Shown: positions 52,959-63,368, numbered from the stretch's first letter. The stretch is 64,000 bases of DNA from Roseiarcus sp037446355 (GCA_037446355.1 JBBIIT010000012.1:1-64000), one strand, 5' to 3'. A program made the numbers and translations. The notes: a model not told the origin generated them from the sequence alone.

Positions 52959-53786
52959 TTAGTTCAGAATCTTCAGCGCCGCGCGCGCCTCCGCGCAACT
53001 CGCCGGCCGCGCGTTATGATCGGCGAGCGTGCGCGCCGCGATCTCCACGAGTTCCGCGTTGCTCGACGCGAGGCGCTCGCGCGTGATGCGCACATTGTCC
53101 TCCAGGCCGGTGCGCACCGTGTCGGCGCCGCGCGCCAGCGCCCAGGCCATCACGCGGGTCTGGTTGACGCCGATGCCGGCGGCAGTCCAGGTCGCCTTCG
53201 GAATCGAACGCCGTGTTTCGGCGAGCAAAATGTCGACCAGTCGCTCCTCCGCGGGAAGCGCGTTCTTGACGCCCATCACGAATTGGACGTGCGGCGCCTC
53301 GTGCATAAGGCCGGCGTCAATCAGCCTTCGCGCGCCGTGAATGTGCGAGAGATCGAATATTTCGACCTCGGGACGAATCTGCTCATCGCGCATCCGCCTA
53401 GCGAGGTCTTCGACCAGCGCCGGCGCGTTTTCGTAAATCGAAAGCGGGAAATTCACCGATCCCGTCGCCAGCGAAGCCATGTCCGGCTTCAACGCGAGCG
53501 ACGAGCCGCGCGCGGCTTGGTCGCGGCCCCGCCCCCCGGTCGAAAACTGCACGATCATGCCCGGGCAATGTTTGCGCACACCCGCCTGCACCGCCGCGAA
53601 CAGGAGCGGATCGGACGAGGGGCTTTCGTCGGAATTGCGGACATGGATATGCACGAGGCTGGCGCCGGCCTCGAAAGCGCGATGCGTGGATTCGATCTGT
53701 TCGGCCGGCGTCACCGGCACCGCCGGATTGTCTTTCTTGCGCGGCACGGAGCCTGTGATCGCGACGGCGACGACGACTGGGCGCAT
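52959..53786 (-). CDS. BKACE-family beta-keto acid cleavage enzyme (DUF849)
   Basis: A 275-residue Zn-dependent TIM-barrel enzyme of the 3-keto-5-aminohexanoate cleavage family. Such enzymes condense a beta-keto acid with acetyl-CoA to give acetoacetate and a new CoA thioester. Metal ligands are visible in VHIHVR (HxH), with TGSVPRKKDNPAVPVT at the N-terminus and the closing TGLEDNVR. The substrate differs widely across subfamilies and cannot be read here. It stands alone between hrpB and kup. Confidence 0.87.
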   Translation of the reverse strand: MRPVVVAVAITGSVPRKKDNPAVPVTPAEQIESTHRAFEAGASLVHIHVRNSDESPSSDPLLFAAVQAGVRKHCPGMIVQFSTGGRGRDQAARGSSLALKPDMASLATGSVNFPLSIYENAPALVEDLARRMRDEQIRPEVEIFDLSHIHGARRLIDAGLMHEAPHVQFVMGVKNALPAEERLVDILLAETRRSIPKATWTAAGIGVNQTRVMAWALARGADTVRTGLEDNVRITRERLASSNAELVEIAARTLADHNARPASCAEARAALKILN

Positions 53787-54035
53787 GGATCTTCGAACCC
53801 CTTTTGCGAGAGCCGCCCGAGGCTTAGCCGATCCCAGGCGCCTTGCCTAGGCAAGCTGTCCCGCGCCCCGTCGCGCATTTCACCGAGCCTGGAATTGCCG
53901 CGTAAAATTGCGCGCGGCCGGCCCTGCCCGCCTCATCCCCAAGGACAATGCGCCGCCCCTTTGCGCCGGTGTGGCGAAGGAGTATAGACGCGCCTCCCGG
54001 CCGGCCGAAAGCGCGGCGCCCACCTCGGAAGTTGC

Positions 54036-55949
54036 ATGTCTCAGGAAACCTCCCCGGCCAGCGAGGCGCATGGCCTCGAGGCGGCGGGCGCCCATTCCAG
54101 CGGGCGTTTCTGGATCCTGGCGCTGGGTTCGGTCGGCGTGGTTTTCGGCGATATCGGCACCAGTCCGCTCTACGCGTTGCAGACCGCCCTCGGCCAGTTC
54201 AAGGACAGCGGCCTCGGCGGCACGGAAGTCATCGGCACGGTCTCGCTCATCATTTGGGCGCTGCTGATCGTCGTCACCGCGAAATACGTGCTTTTTCTCA
54301 TGCAGGCGGACAACAAGGGCGAAGGCGGCATTTTGTCGCTGATGGCGCTTGCGCAGACCGCGATCGGCAAACGCACGGCGCTGGCGTTCTTCCTCGGCGT
54401 GGCGGGCTCGGCGCTGTTCTCCGGCGATGCGATCATCACGCCGGCGATATCGGTGCTCTCCGCGCTCGAGGGCCTCAAGCAGGTCGACGCGGAACTCGCC
54501 CCCTTCGTGCTGCCGGCGACGGTCGTCATCCTCATTCTTCTCTTCATCGCTCAAAGCCGCGGCACCGCGGGCGTCGCCGCCTTCTTCGGCCCGATCATGG
54601 TGGTCTTTTTCGCGATCAACGCGGCGCTCGGGTTGCAGCATGTCGTCGCCAACTGGGAGATCCTGCGGGCGCTAAGTCCCTTGCATGGGCTGGCGTTCTT
54701 GCGCGCGCATGGCGCGATGGGATTCATTGTGTTGGGCAGCGTGTTCCTCGCCGTCACCGGCGCCGAAGCGCTCTATGCCGACATGGGCCATTTCGGACGC
54801 CGCCCGATTCAGGCGGCGTGGCTGTTTCTGGTGCTGCCGGCGCTGATCGCCAATTATCTCGGCCAGGGCGCGCTCATCCTTTCCGACCCGAAGGCGGTCG
54901 AGAATCCGTTCTATTTGATGGCGCCGGGTTGGGGCCTGCTGCCACTGATCCTGCTCTCGACGGCCGCGACCGTGATCGCCAGTCAAGCCGTTATCACCGG
55001 CGCCTATTCGCTGGTCAGTCAGGCGATTCAGCTCGGCCTGCTGCCACGCCTGGAAATTGTTCACACCTCGGACATGCAGGAAGGGCAGATTTACATTCCG
55101 CGCGTCAATCGCATCCTGCTTCTCGGCGTGCTGGCGCTGGTGCTGTTGTTCCGCTCGTCCGACGCGCTCGCTAACGCCTACGGCATCGCCGTCGCCGGAA
55201 CGATGGTGACGACGACCGCGCTCGCTTTCTTCGTCGTTTGGAAGCTGTGGCGCTGGCCGCTGTGGGGCGCGCTGGCGCTGGTGTGCGGGTTCCTGTCGAT
55301 CGACATCAGCTTCTTCATCGCCAATCTCTACAAGGTGCTCGACGGCGGCTACGTTCCGCTGCTGCTCGGGGCGACGACTTTCGTGGTGATGTGGACCTGG
55401 GCGCGCGGCAGCGCGATCCTCACCGCCAAGACTCATCGCGACTCGATCCCGATGGCCGATCTGATCAAGATGCTGGAAAAGTCGAAGCCGGTGCGTGTGC
55501 CCGGCACGGCAGTGTTCCTGACCAGCGATCCCTCGGTGGCGCCGTCCTCGTTCATGCACAATCTCAAGCACAACAAGGTGCTGCACGAGCGGGTGGTGAT
55601 GATGTGCGTTCGCACCAAGCCGACGCCGCGCATCCCCGCCTCGCATCGCTACGAAATCCAGACACTTTCGCCCGATTTCGTGACCGTGCTGCTGCAATTC
55701 GGCTACATGGAATCGCCGCGCATTCCCGCCGCGCTCGCGGCAATGCGCAAGGCGGGCCTGAAGTTCGATATCATGACGACATCGTTTTTCCTCGGACGCC
55801 GCACGCTCAAGCCGGCCCAAAACTCCGGTATGCCGCACTGGCAGGATCTGCTGTTCATCGCGCTCGCCAAACAGGCCGCGAGCGCGCCCGACTTCTTCCA
55901 TATTCCCAGCGACCGCGTCGTCGAACTCGGCGCCCAGATGAAAGTGTGA
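54036..55949 (+). CDS. kup: Low-affinity potassium uptake protein Kup
   Basis: K+/H+ symporter of the inner membrane, 637 residues with about twelve membrane segments and a cytoplasmic C-terminus. Family signatures near the N-terminus: GSVGVVFGDIGTSPLYALQT, then KYVLFLMQADNKGEGGILSLMAL and FSGDAIITPAISVLSALEGL. The ATG at 54036 has GGAAG upstream. It converges with maeB; a small AGCGAG/CTCGCT hairpin at the stop (55949-55967) may end transcription. Confidence 0.95.
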   Translation: MSQETSPASEAHGLEAAGAHSSGRFWILALGSVGVVFGDIGTSPLYALQTALGQFKDSGLGGTEVIGTVSLIIWALLIVVTAKYVLFLMQADNKGEGGILSLMALAQTAIGKRTALAFFLGVAGSALFSGDAIITPAISVLSALEGLKQVDAELAPFVLPATVVILILLFIAQSRGTAGVAAFFGPIMVVFFAINAALGLQHVVANWEILRALSPLHGLAFLRAHGAMGFIVLGSVFLAVTGAEALYADMGHFGRRPIQAAWLFLVLPALIANYLGQGALILSDPKAVENPFYLMAPGWGLLPLILLSTAATVIASQAVITGAYSLVSQAIQLGLLPRLEIVHTSDMQEGQIYIPRVNRILLLGVLALVLLFRSSDALANAYGIAVAGTMVTTTALAFFVVWKLWRWPLWGALALVCGFLSIDISFFIANLYKVLDGGYVPLLLGATTFVVMWTWARGSAILTAKTHRDSIPMADLIKMLEKSKPVRVPGTAVFLTSDPSVAPSSFMHNLKHNKVLHERVVMMCVRTKPTPRIPASHRYEIQTLSPDFVTVLLQFGYMESPRIPAALAAMRKAGLKFDIMTTSFFLGRRTLKPAQNSGMPHWQDLLFIALAKQAASAPDFFHIPSDRVVELGAQMKV

Positions 55950-55979
55950 GCGAGCGACTGTCTCGCTTGAAGCGCGCTC

Positions 55980-58265
55980 CTACCCGCCGATGTTAAAGCT
56001 CGCCAGCGCCGCCATGTTGACGATATCGCTGTCCTTGGCGCCGAGTTGAACGATCTGCACGGGCTTCTCCAGGCCGACTATCAAGGGCCCGATCACGGTA
56101 GCGCCGCCCAGTTCCTGCAACATTCGGGTCGAAATTGCTGCGGAGTGGAAAGCCGGCATCACCAGCACGTTGGCGGTGTCGGTCAGACGGCAGAACGGAT
56201 AGGCGGCCATCAGCTCCCTGTTGAGCGCGACGTCGGCGCCCATTTCGCCTTCGTATTCGAAATCGACGCGGCGATGATCGAGGATGCGCACGGCGTCCTG
56301 CACATATTTGGTGCGTTCGCCCGGAGGATGACCGAAGTTGGAGAACGCGAGCATGGCGACGCGCGGCTCATAGCCGAGACGACGCGAAACGCCAGCGGCC
56401 TCGACCGCGATCTGCGCGAGTTCCTCGGCGGTCGGCAATTCCGTGATCGCAGTGTCGGCGACGACGATCGGGCGCCCGCGCGCCAAAATCAGCGAGACGC
56501 CGATAACGCGATGGCCCGGCTTGTCGTCGACGACCCGGCGCACCTCTTCGAGCGCGATCGAGAAATTGCGCGTGACGCCCGTGACCATCGCGTCGGCGTC
56601 GCCTTGCGCGACCATCGCAGCGGCGAAGTAATTGCGGTCCTGGTTGATCATGCGCTGGCAGTCGCGCAGCAACACGCCCCGCCGTTGCAGCCGCTCATAG
56701 AGAAACTGTGCGTAAACGGCGTTGCGATGCGAGAGACGCGCGTTGTGAATCTCTATCCCCTTCTCGTTGAGATCGAGACCCGCCTGCTCGGCGACCACGC
56801 GCACGCGGTCCTCGCGCCCAACCAGGATCGCCTGTCCAAGCCCCTGGCTGACGAAGGAATAGGCGGCGCGGATGACCTGACTTTCTTCGCCCTCGGCGAA
56901 GACGACGCGCTTCGGCATCCGGCGCACGCGCTCGATGACCCGCTGCATCGCCCCAGCGATCGGATCGCGACGCGCCGAAAGCTGGTTCTTGTAGGCGTTC
57001 ATATCGACGATCGGCTTACGCGCGACGCCCGAGGCCATCGCGGCCTTGGCGACGGCCATCGGCACGACATGGATCAAGCGGGGATCGAACGGCGCCGGGA
57101 TGATATATTCGCGTCCGAAGCGGGGCCGCGCGCCACGATAGGCGACGGCGACTTCATCGGGCACGTCCTCGCGGGCGAGTTCGGCGAGCGCGTTGGCGGC
57201 CGCGATCTTCATCTCCATGTTGATGGTCGAGGCGCGCACGTCGAGCGCGCCACGAAAAATATAGGGGAAGCCGAGGACGTTATTGACCTGGTTGGGATAG
57301 TCCGAACGTCCGGTGGCGACGATCACGTCGTCGCGCACGGAGCGCGCGTCTTCCGGCGTGATCTCGGGATCGGGATTGGCCATCGCGAAGATGATCGGGT
57401 TGGGCGCCATGGTCTTGACCATCTCGGGCGTCAGCGCGCCCTTGGCGGAGAGGCCGAAGAAGATGTCGGCGCCCTCCATCGCTTCGGCGAGCGTTCGCAA
57501 CGGCGTGTCGACAGCATGCGCCGACTTCCACTGGTTCATACCTTCCTTACGACCGCGATAGACGACGCCCTTGGTGTCGCAGAGCACGACGTTCTCGGCG
57601 GCGAAGCCCATAGCTTTGATGAGATCAAGGCAGGCGATGCCCGCCGCGCCGGCGCCGTTGCAAACGAGCCGCGTTTTCTTGATGTCTCTTCCGGTCAGCT
57701 GGATCGCGTTGATCATGCCCGCGGCGGCGATGATCGCGGTCCCATGCTGGTCGTCATGAAAGACCGGTATATCCATCAACTCGCGCAAGCGCTCTTCGAT
57801 GATGAAGCACTCGGGCGCCTTGATGTCCTCAAGATTGACGCCGCCGAACGAAGGACCGAGAAATTTGACCGCGTTGATGAACTCCTCGGGATCCTCGGTG
57901 TCGACTTCGAGATCGATCGAGTCGACGTCGGCGAAGCGCTTGAATAGCACCGCCTTGCCTTCCATCACAGGCTTGGCGGCGAGCGCGCCAAGATTGCCCA
58001 GACCCAGGATCGCGGTGCCATTGGTGACGACGGCCACCAGGTTGCCGCGCACGGTGTAATCGTAAGCGGTCGACGGCTCGGCCGCGATCGCCTTCACGGG
58101 GACCGCGACGCCCGGAGAATAGGCGAGCGAAAGGTCGCGCTGGGTCGCCATCGGCTTGGTCGGCGCGATTTCGAGTTTGCCCGGACGGCCGCGCGAATGG
58201 AACAGCAACGCCTCCTGATCGGTGATCGAGGGGCGCGAAGCCGGGCCGTCGGGGGATTTGGCCAT
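55980..58265 (-). CDS. maeB: NADP-dependent malic enzyme, MaeB type
   Basis: Oxidative decarboxylation of malate to pyruvate with NADP+. At 761 residues it is the long proteobacterial form: a malic-enzyme half (about 1-430; SLAYSPGVAVPV, GLGNLGALAAKPVMEGKA, FHDDQHGTAI, NGAGAAGIACL) fused to a phosphotransacetylase-like C-terminal half that regulates it. The start is the ATG at 58265 (MAKSPDG), with AGGA upstream; 17 more codons in frame are not supported. It is divergent from metH. Confidence 0.94.
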   Translation of the reverse strand: MAKSPDGPASRPSITDQEALLFHSRGRPGKLEIAPTKPMATQRDLSLAYSPGVAVPVKAIAAEPSTAYDYTVRGNLVAVVTNGTAILGLGNLGALAAKPVMEGKAVLFKRFADVDSIDLEVDTEDPEEFINAVKFLGPSFGGVNLEDIKAPECFIIEERLRELMDIPVFHDDQHGTAIIAAAGMINAIQLTGRDIKKTRLVCNGAGAAGIACLDLIKAMGFAAENVVLCDTKGVVYRGRKEGMNQWKSAHAVDTPLRTLAEAMEGADIFFGLSAKGALTPEMVKTMAPNPIIFAMANPDPEITPEDARSVRDDVIVATGRSDYPNQVNNVLGFPYIFRGALDVRASTINMEMKIAAANALAELAREDVPDEVAVAYRGARPRFGREYIIPAPFDPRLIHVVPMAVAKAAMASGVARKPIVDMNAYKNQLSARRDPIAGAMQRVIERVRRMPKRVVFAEGEESQVIRAAYSFVSQGLGQAILVGREDRVRVVAEQAGLDLNEKGIEIHNARLSHRNAVYAQFLYERLQRRGVLLRDCQRMINQDRNYFAAAMVAQGDADAMVTGVTRNFSIALEEVRRVVDDKPGHRVIGVSLILARGRPIVVADTAITELPTAEELAQIAVEAAGVSRRLGYEPRVAMLAFSNFGHPPGERTKYVQDAVRILDHRRVDFEYEGEMGADVALNRELMAAYPFCRLTDTANVLVMPAFHSAAISTRMLQELGGATVIGPLIVGLEKPVQIVQLGAKDSDIVNMAALASFNIGG

Positions 58266-58508
58266 AAATCTGAATCCTGAGTTGGGAATGGGTTGAGGGC
58301 GCGGCGCGCGGTTCAACCGCGGCTTCGGGCGAAAATCTCGCCGAGTTCGACTGCAACGACCATACGCCTCCCGCTTGCCGGCTTGGGGCCGCTTCGCGCC
58401 TCCACGCCAGTTCGACTTTTTCTAAAGCATGGGGAAGGTTTGGCAACACGACGAAAGCCGAACGAGGCGCTTCGCGCCCGCGTCCGCGCAGCGAAAGGAT
58501 CTTGATTT

Positions 58509-58530
58509 CATATAAAGATATGTTTATGTG
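58509..58530. promoter_or_regulatory. Palindromic operator ahead of metH (SamR/SahR type)
   Basis: CATATAAA and TTTATGTG form an inverted repeat with one mismatch, separated by six bases. It resembles the AT-rich palindromes bound by ArsR-type SamR/SahR regulators ahead of methionine-cycle genes in Proteobacteria. CTTGAT just upstream could be the -35 box, so a bound repressor would cover the promoter. Confidence 0.5.
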
Positions 58531-58563
58531 ATTATGTCTAAAAATTCGATAGGCGACCCGCGA

Positions 58564-61500
58564 ATGAGCCGAAGCTTGGAATCCGAGCCGTTTGCCGCTA
58601 TTTCGGCGCGCGCCGACGCCGCCGAGCGGCTCTACACCGCCGCGCGCGAGCGCATCCTCATCCTCGATGGCGCCATGGGCACTCAAGTGCAGGGCCTCGC
58701 CTTCGAAGAGCGCCATTTTCGCGGCGAGCGTTTCGTGGGGTGCGACTGCCATCTCAAAGGCAACAACGATCTCTTGACGCTAACTCAGCCCGGCGCGATC
58801 GAGGATATCCATTTCGCCTATGCGATGGCCGGCGCGGACATTCTGGAGACAAACACCTTCTCTTCGACCCGCATCGCCCAGGCCGATTACGGCACGAGCG
58901 ACGTCGTGTACGAACTCAATCGCGACGGCGCCCGACTCGCGAAGCGCGCCGCATTGAAGGCCCAGCAAAGGGACGGCACGCCGCGTTTCGTCGCCGGCGC
59001 GCTCGGGCCGACCAATCGCACCGCCTCGATCTCGCCCGACGTCAACAACCCCGGCTTCCGCGCCGTTTCCTTCGACGAATTGCGTGAAGCCTACGCGGAG
59101 CAAATTGGCGGACTGATCGACGGCGGCGCCGATCTCATTCTGATCGAGACGATTTTCGACACTCTGAACGCCAAGGCGGCGATCTTCGCCTGCGAGGAGG
59201 TTTTCTCGGCGCGCGGCGAACGACTGCCGATCATGATCTCGGGCACGATCACCGACCGCTCGGGCCGCACCCTCTCCGGCCAGACGCCGACGGCGTTCTG
59301 GCATTCGGTGCGACACGCCGCGCCCTTCACCATCGGCCTCAATTGCGCGCTCGGCGCCGAGGCGATGCGCGAGCATCTGGAGGAAATCTCCGCCGTTGCC
59401 GATACGCTCACGTGCGCCTATCCCAACGCCGGCTTGCCCAACGCCTTCGGCCTCTACGACGAGACGCCCGAGCAAATGGCCGCCTCGATCGCTGGCTTCG
59501 CGCGCGATGGCCTCGTGAATGTCGTTGGCGGTTGCTGCGGGTCGACGCCCGAGCATATCAAGGCGATCGCCGAGGCGGTGCGCGGCCTGCCGCCGCGCGC
59601 AATTCCTGAAATCGCCCCGCGAATGCGTCTTTCCGGACTTGAGCCGTTCACCCTGACCAAGGACATTCCGTTCGTCAATGTCGGCGAACGCACCAATGTC
59701 ACGGGATCGGCGAAGTTCCGCAAACTCATAACGGCGGGGGATTTCGCGGGCGCGCTCAGCGTCGCGCGCGATCAGGTCGCCAACGGAGCGCAGATTCTTG
59801 ACGTCAACATGGACGAGGGGCTGATCGACTCCGGCCGAGCAATGGTCGAATTCCTCAATCTCGTCGCTGCCGAGCCCGATATCGCGCGCGTGCCCGTGAT
59901 GATCGACTCCTCGAAATTTTCGATCATCGAAGCCGGCCTAAAATGCGTGCAGGGCAAGGCCCTCGTCAATTCGATCTCGATGAAGGAGGGCGAAGCCGAA
60001 TTCCTGCGCCAAGCTAAACTGGTGCGCGCCTATGGCGCCGCCGTCGTCGTGATGGCGTTCGACGAACAAGGTCAGGCCGACACCTTCGAGCGCAAGGTTT
60101 CGATCTGCGCGCGCGCTTACAAGTTGTTGACCGAGGCGGCGGGCTTCGCGCCCGAGGACATCGTGTTCGATCCCAACGTCTTCGCCGTCGCGACCGGCAT
60201 CGAGGAGCACAACGGTTACGGCGTCGCCTTCATCGAGGCGACGCGGCGCATCAAACATGACCTGCCTCTGGTCCATGTCTCGGGCGGCGTCTCCAATCTA
60301 TCGTTCTCGTTCCGCGGCAATGAGCCGGTGCGCGAGGCGATGCACGCGGTGTTTCTCTATCATGCGATCCAGGCCGGCATGGATATGGGCATCGTCAACG
60401 CGGGCCAGCTCGCGGTCTACGAGACGATCGACCGGGAATTGCGAGAAGCTTGCGAGGACGTCGTGCTCAACCGCCGCGCCGATGCGACCGAGCGTCTGGT
60501 CATGCTCGCCGAACGCTATCGCGGCGGCGCCGCGCGCGAGAGCAAGGCGCAGGATCTGAGCTGGCGCGAGCTGCCGGTCGAGAAGCGCATCGCCCACGCG
60601 CTCGTCAACGGAATCGGCGATTACATCGAGGCCGACACCGAGGAAGCGCGCCAAACCGCTGAGCGGCCGCTGCATGTGATCGAGGGCCCGCTGATGGCAG
60701 GTATGAACATCGTCGGCGATCTCTTCGGCGCCGGCAAGATGTTCCTGCCACAGGTCGTTAAGTCGGCGCGGGTGATGAAGCAGGCGGTCGCGATCTTGCT
60801 GCCCTATATGGAGGCCGAGAAACTCGCCAATGGCGGGGAAGCCCTCCGCAGCGCCGGCAAGATCCTGATGGCGACGGTCAAGGGCGACGTGCATGACATC
60901 GGCAAGAACATCGTCGGCGTCGTGCTCGCGTGCAACAACTACGAGATCGTCGATCTCGGCGTGATGACGCCAGCCTCGAAGATCCTGCAAGTCGCGCGCG
61001 AGGCAAAGGTCGACGCCATCGGCCTCTCCGGCCTCATCACGCCCTCGCTCGACGAGATGGCGCATGTGGCCGCCGAAATGGAGCGCGAGGGCTTCGATAT
61101 TCCCTTGCTGATCGGCGGAGCGACGACGAGCCGCGTGCATACGGCGGTGAAGATAGCGCCGCGTTATTCGCGGGGAGCCACGGTTCACGTCAACGACGCC
61201 AGCCGTGCGGTCGGCGTCGTCGGCGCCCTGCTCTCACCCGATGCCCGGGCCGCCTATGTCGACGCTTTGCGCGCCGATTATCGCAAAGTGGCCGACGCTC
61301 ATGCGCGCAGCGAACTCGACAAGGCGCGGCTCCCGCTCGCCAGGGCGCGCGCCAATCCGATGAACATCGACTGGAGCGCCTATCGCCCGACGACGCCGAG
61401 CTTCCTCGGCGCGCGCATTATAGCGGCGCCGGCGCTCAGCGAGCTCGCCCGCTATATCGATTGGACGCCGTTCTTTCAGACATGGGAGTTGAAGGGCCGC

Positions 61501-62310
61501 TATCCCCAGATTCTTCACGATGAGAAGCAGGGCGAAGCGGCGCGAACGCTGTTCGCCGATGCTGAGTCTATGCTGAAGCGCATCGTCGAGGAAAAGTGGT
61601 TCGCGCCGAAAGCGGTTGTGGGTTTCTGGCCGGCGAGCGGCGAGGGCGACGACATTCAGCTTTACACGGACGAGCGGCGGACGCGAAAACTCGCGACGCT
61701 GTTCACGCTGCGCCAGCAACTCTCCAAACGCGACGGCCGACCCAATCTGGCGCTCGCCGATTTCGTTGGCCCGCGCGATTTCGTCGGCGCCTTCGTCGTC
61801 ACGGCGGGCGTCGAAGAGGACGAAATCGCCAAGCGTTTCGCGACGCGCAACGACGATTATTCCTCGATCCTCGTCAAAGCGCTCGCCGACCGTTTCGCCG
61901 AAGCCTTCGCCGAATGGATGCATCGCACCGTGCGACGCGAACTCTGGGGATACGCGCCGGACGAAGCGCTGCCGCCCGAGGCGCTGATAGAAGAAAGCTA
62001 TCGCGGCGTCCGCCCCGCCCCCGGTTATCCCGCGCAGCCCGATCACACGGAGAAGGCGACATTGTTCGCGCTGCTCGACGCGGAAGCGCGCATCGGCGTC
62101 AAGCTCACCGAGAGCTTTGCGATGTGGCCCGGCGCGTCGGTCTGCGGGCTCTATATCGCGCACCCGCAGGCGCATTACTTCGGCGTCGCCAAAGTCGAGC
62201 GCGACCAAGCCGAGGACTACGCGGCGCGCAAGGGCATGGCGATAAGCGAAGTCGAGCGCTGGCTGGCGCCGGTGCTGAACTATGCGCCGGTGAGCGCGGC
62301 GGCGGAATAG
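58564..62310 (+). CDS. metH: Cobalamin-dependent methionine synthase
   Basis: Transfers methyl from 5-methyltetrahydrofolate to homocysteine through methylcobalamin. All four modules are present. Homocysteine domain: zinc ligands C261, C324 and C325 (GGCCGST). Folate domain: VGERTNVTGSAKF near 378. B12 domain: DVHDIG with H777 as the lower cobalt ligand. C-terminal S-adenosylmethionine reactivation domain: YRGVRPAPGYPAQPDHTEK. Starts at 58528 (GTG) and 58534 (ATG) overlap or abut the operator, so I prefer the ATG at 58564, giving 1248 residues. No metF lies nearby. Confidence 0.95.
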   Translation: MSRSLESEPFAAISARADAAERLYTAARERILILDGAMGTQVQGLAFEERHFRGERFVGCDCHLKGNNDLLTLTQPGAIEDIHFAYAMAGADILETNTFSSTRIAQADYGTSDVVYELNRDGARLAKRAALKAQQRDGTPRFVAGALGPTNRTASISPDVNNPGFRAVSFDELREAYAEQIGGLIDGGADLILIETIFDTLNAKAAIFACEEVFSARGERLPIMISGTITDRSGRTLSGQTPTAFWHSVRHAAPFTIGLNCALGAEAMREHLEEISAVADTLTCAYPNAGLPNAFGLYDETPEQMAASIAGFARDGLVNVVGGCCGSTPEHIKAIAEAVRGLPPRAIPEIAPRMRLSGLEPFTLTKDIPFVNVGERTNVTGSAKFRKLITAGDFAGALSVARDQVANGAQILDVNMDEGLIDSGRAMVEFLNLVAAEPDIARVPVMIDSSKFSIIEAGLKCVQGKALVNSISMKEGEAEFLRQAKLVRAYGAAVVVMAFDEQGQADTFERKVSICARAYKLLTEAAGFAPEDIVFDPNVFAVATGIEEHNGYGVAFIEATRRIKHDLPLVHVSGGVSNLSFSFRGNEPVREAMHAVFLYHAIQAGMDMGIVNAGQLAVYETIDRELREACEDVVLNRRADATERLVMLAERYRGGAARESKAQDLSWRELPVEKRIAHALVNGIGDYIEADTEEARQTAERPLHVIEGPLMAGMNIVGDLFGAGKMFLPQVVKSARVMKQAVAILLPYMEAEKLANGGEALRSAGKILMATVKGDVHDIGKNIVGVVLACNNYEIVDLGVMTPASKILQVAREAKVDAIGLSGLITPSLDEMAHVAAEMEREGFDIPLLIGGATTSRVHTAVKIAPRYSRGATVHVNDASRAVGVVGALLSPDARAAYVDALRADYRKVADAHARSELDKARLPLARARANPMNIDWSAYRPTTPSFLGARIIAAPALSELARYIDWTPFFQTWELKGRYPQILHDEKQGEAARTLFADAESMLKRIVEEKWFAPKAVVGFWPASGEGDDIQLYTDERRTRKLATLFTLRQQLSKRDGRPNLALADFVGPRDFVGAFVVTAGVEEDEIAKRFATRNDDYSSILVKALADRFAEAFAEWMHRTVRRELWGYAPDEALPPEALIEESYRGVRPAPGYPAQPDHTEKATLFALLDAEARIGVKLTESFAMWPGASVCGLYIAHPQAHYFGVAKVERDQAEDYAARKGMAISEVERWLAPVLNYAPVSAAAE

Positions 62311-62385
62311 CGGGCGCGCGCATCTTGCCGAACTGCGCGCATCCGCCTAACGATCGCCTTCCCTCCCATTCGCAAGGAGCCGCCG

Positions 62386-63327
62386 TTGTCGCCCACCCGC
62401 ATCGCCGTCGTTGGCGTCGGCAAGATCGCGCGCGATCAGCATCTGCCGGTTATCGCCAAAAATCCGAACTTTCGGCTGGCGGCGGTCGTCAGTCACAGCG
62501 GCGCTTCCGTTGCGGGCGTTCCGACCTTTCCCGATCTGGCGAAACTGTTCGCCGCGCTGCCCGATCTTGACGCCGTCGCGCTATGCACCCCCCCGCATGT
62601 GCGCCACGCGCTCGCGCGCGAGGCGCTCGCGGCGGGCAAGCACGTAATGCTGGAAAAGCCGCCCGCAGCGACCGTCGCCGAAATGCACGATCTCACCGCC
62701 GAGGCCGAGCGGCACGGGCGCGTCATCTTCGCGACCTGGCATTCGCAATACAACGCCGCCGTCGACGAAGCGAAGCGGCGTCTTGCCGGCCAGAAGCTGC
62801 GCAAGCTGCATATCGAATGGAAAGAGGACGTGCGGCGCTGGCATCCGGGCCAGGACTGGATCTGGGACGCCGGAAATTTCGGCGTCTTCGATCCCGGCGT
62901 CAACGCGCTGTCCATTCTGACGAAAATTGCGCCGGGCGCGATGTTCGTGAAATCGGCGACGCTGCGCTATCCCGCCAATCGCGACACGCCGATCGCGGCG
63001 GAACTGGTCTTTGCGAGCAACGCAGAGGGGCCGGACGCCATGCTCACCGCCGAATTCGATTGGCGTCAGCAGGGCGAGCAGAGCTGGAACATCGACGTTG
63101 AAACGACGACCGGCGCGTGCTTTCGGCTTTCCCACGGCGGCTCGAAACTCTTTGCGGGCGACGAAAAGATTGTCGACGCGCCGATGGCCGAATACGAGGG
63201 CCTCTACGCCCACTTCGCCGAGTTGCTGGCGACGGGCCGAAGCGGCATGGACGCCGCGCCGTTCCAGCTTGTCGCCGACGCCTTCCTTGTCGGCGCTCGC
63301 CGCGAAGTGGAGCCGTTCGCGTGGTGA
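62386..63327 (+). CDS. D-galactose 1-dehydrogenase-like Gfo/Idh/MocA oxidoreductase
   Basis: A 313-residue NAD(P)-dependent sugar dehydrogenase: Rossmann fold IAVVGVGKIARDQHLPVI, EKPPA near 90, and a C-terminal domain with WKEDVRRWHPGQDWIW and FGVFDPGVNALSIL, characteristic of the galactose 1-dehydrogenase branch that makes galactonolactone. It begins with a TTG at 62386, with AAGGAG ahead. No other galactose genes are seen nearby, so the physiological sugar is inferred only. Confidence 0.84.
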   Translation: MSPTRIAVVGVGKIARDQHLPVIAKNPNFRLAAVVSHSGASVAGVPTFPDLAKLFAALPDLDAVALCTPPHVRHALAREALAAGKHVMLEKPPAATVAEMHDLTAEAERHGRVIFATWHSQYNAAVDEAKRRLAGQKLRKLHIEWKEDVRRWHPGQDWIWDAGNFGVFDPGVNALSILTKIAPGAMFVKSATLRYPANRDTPIAAELVFASNAEGPDAMLTAEFDWRQQGEQSWNIDVETTTGACFRLSHGGSKLFAGDEKIVDAPMAEYEGLYAHFAELLATGRSGMDAAPFQLVADAFLVGARREVEPFAW

Positions 63328-63344
63328 AGGCGCCCCGCCCCCAG

Positions 63345-63368
63345 CCCCTCCCCGTTTACGCGGAGGGG
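63345..63368. repeat. C-rich intergenic palindrome between convergent genes
   Basis: CCCCTCC (63345-63351) pairs with GGAGGGG (63362-63368). It spans the stop codon of ubiG, could act as a terminator for either gene, and resembles the hairpin at 52869-52893. No T-tract is present. Confidence 0.4.

Noticed and set aside
56046..57947. Open frame of 633 codons on the plus strand opposite maeB.
   Set aside because: It lies wholly antisense to a clearly real malic enzyme, has Arg/His/Asp-rich shadow composition and no family motif; long antisense frames are common in GC-rich DNA.
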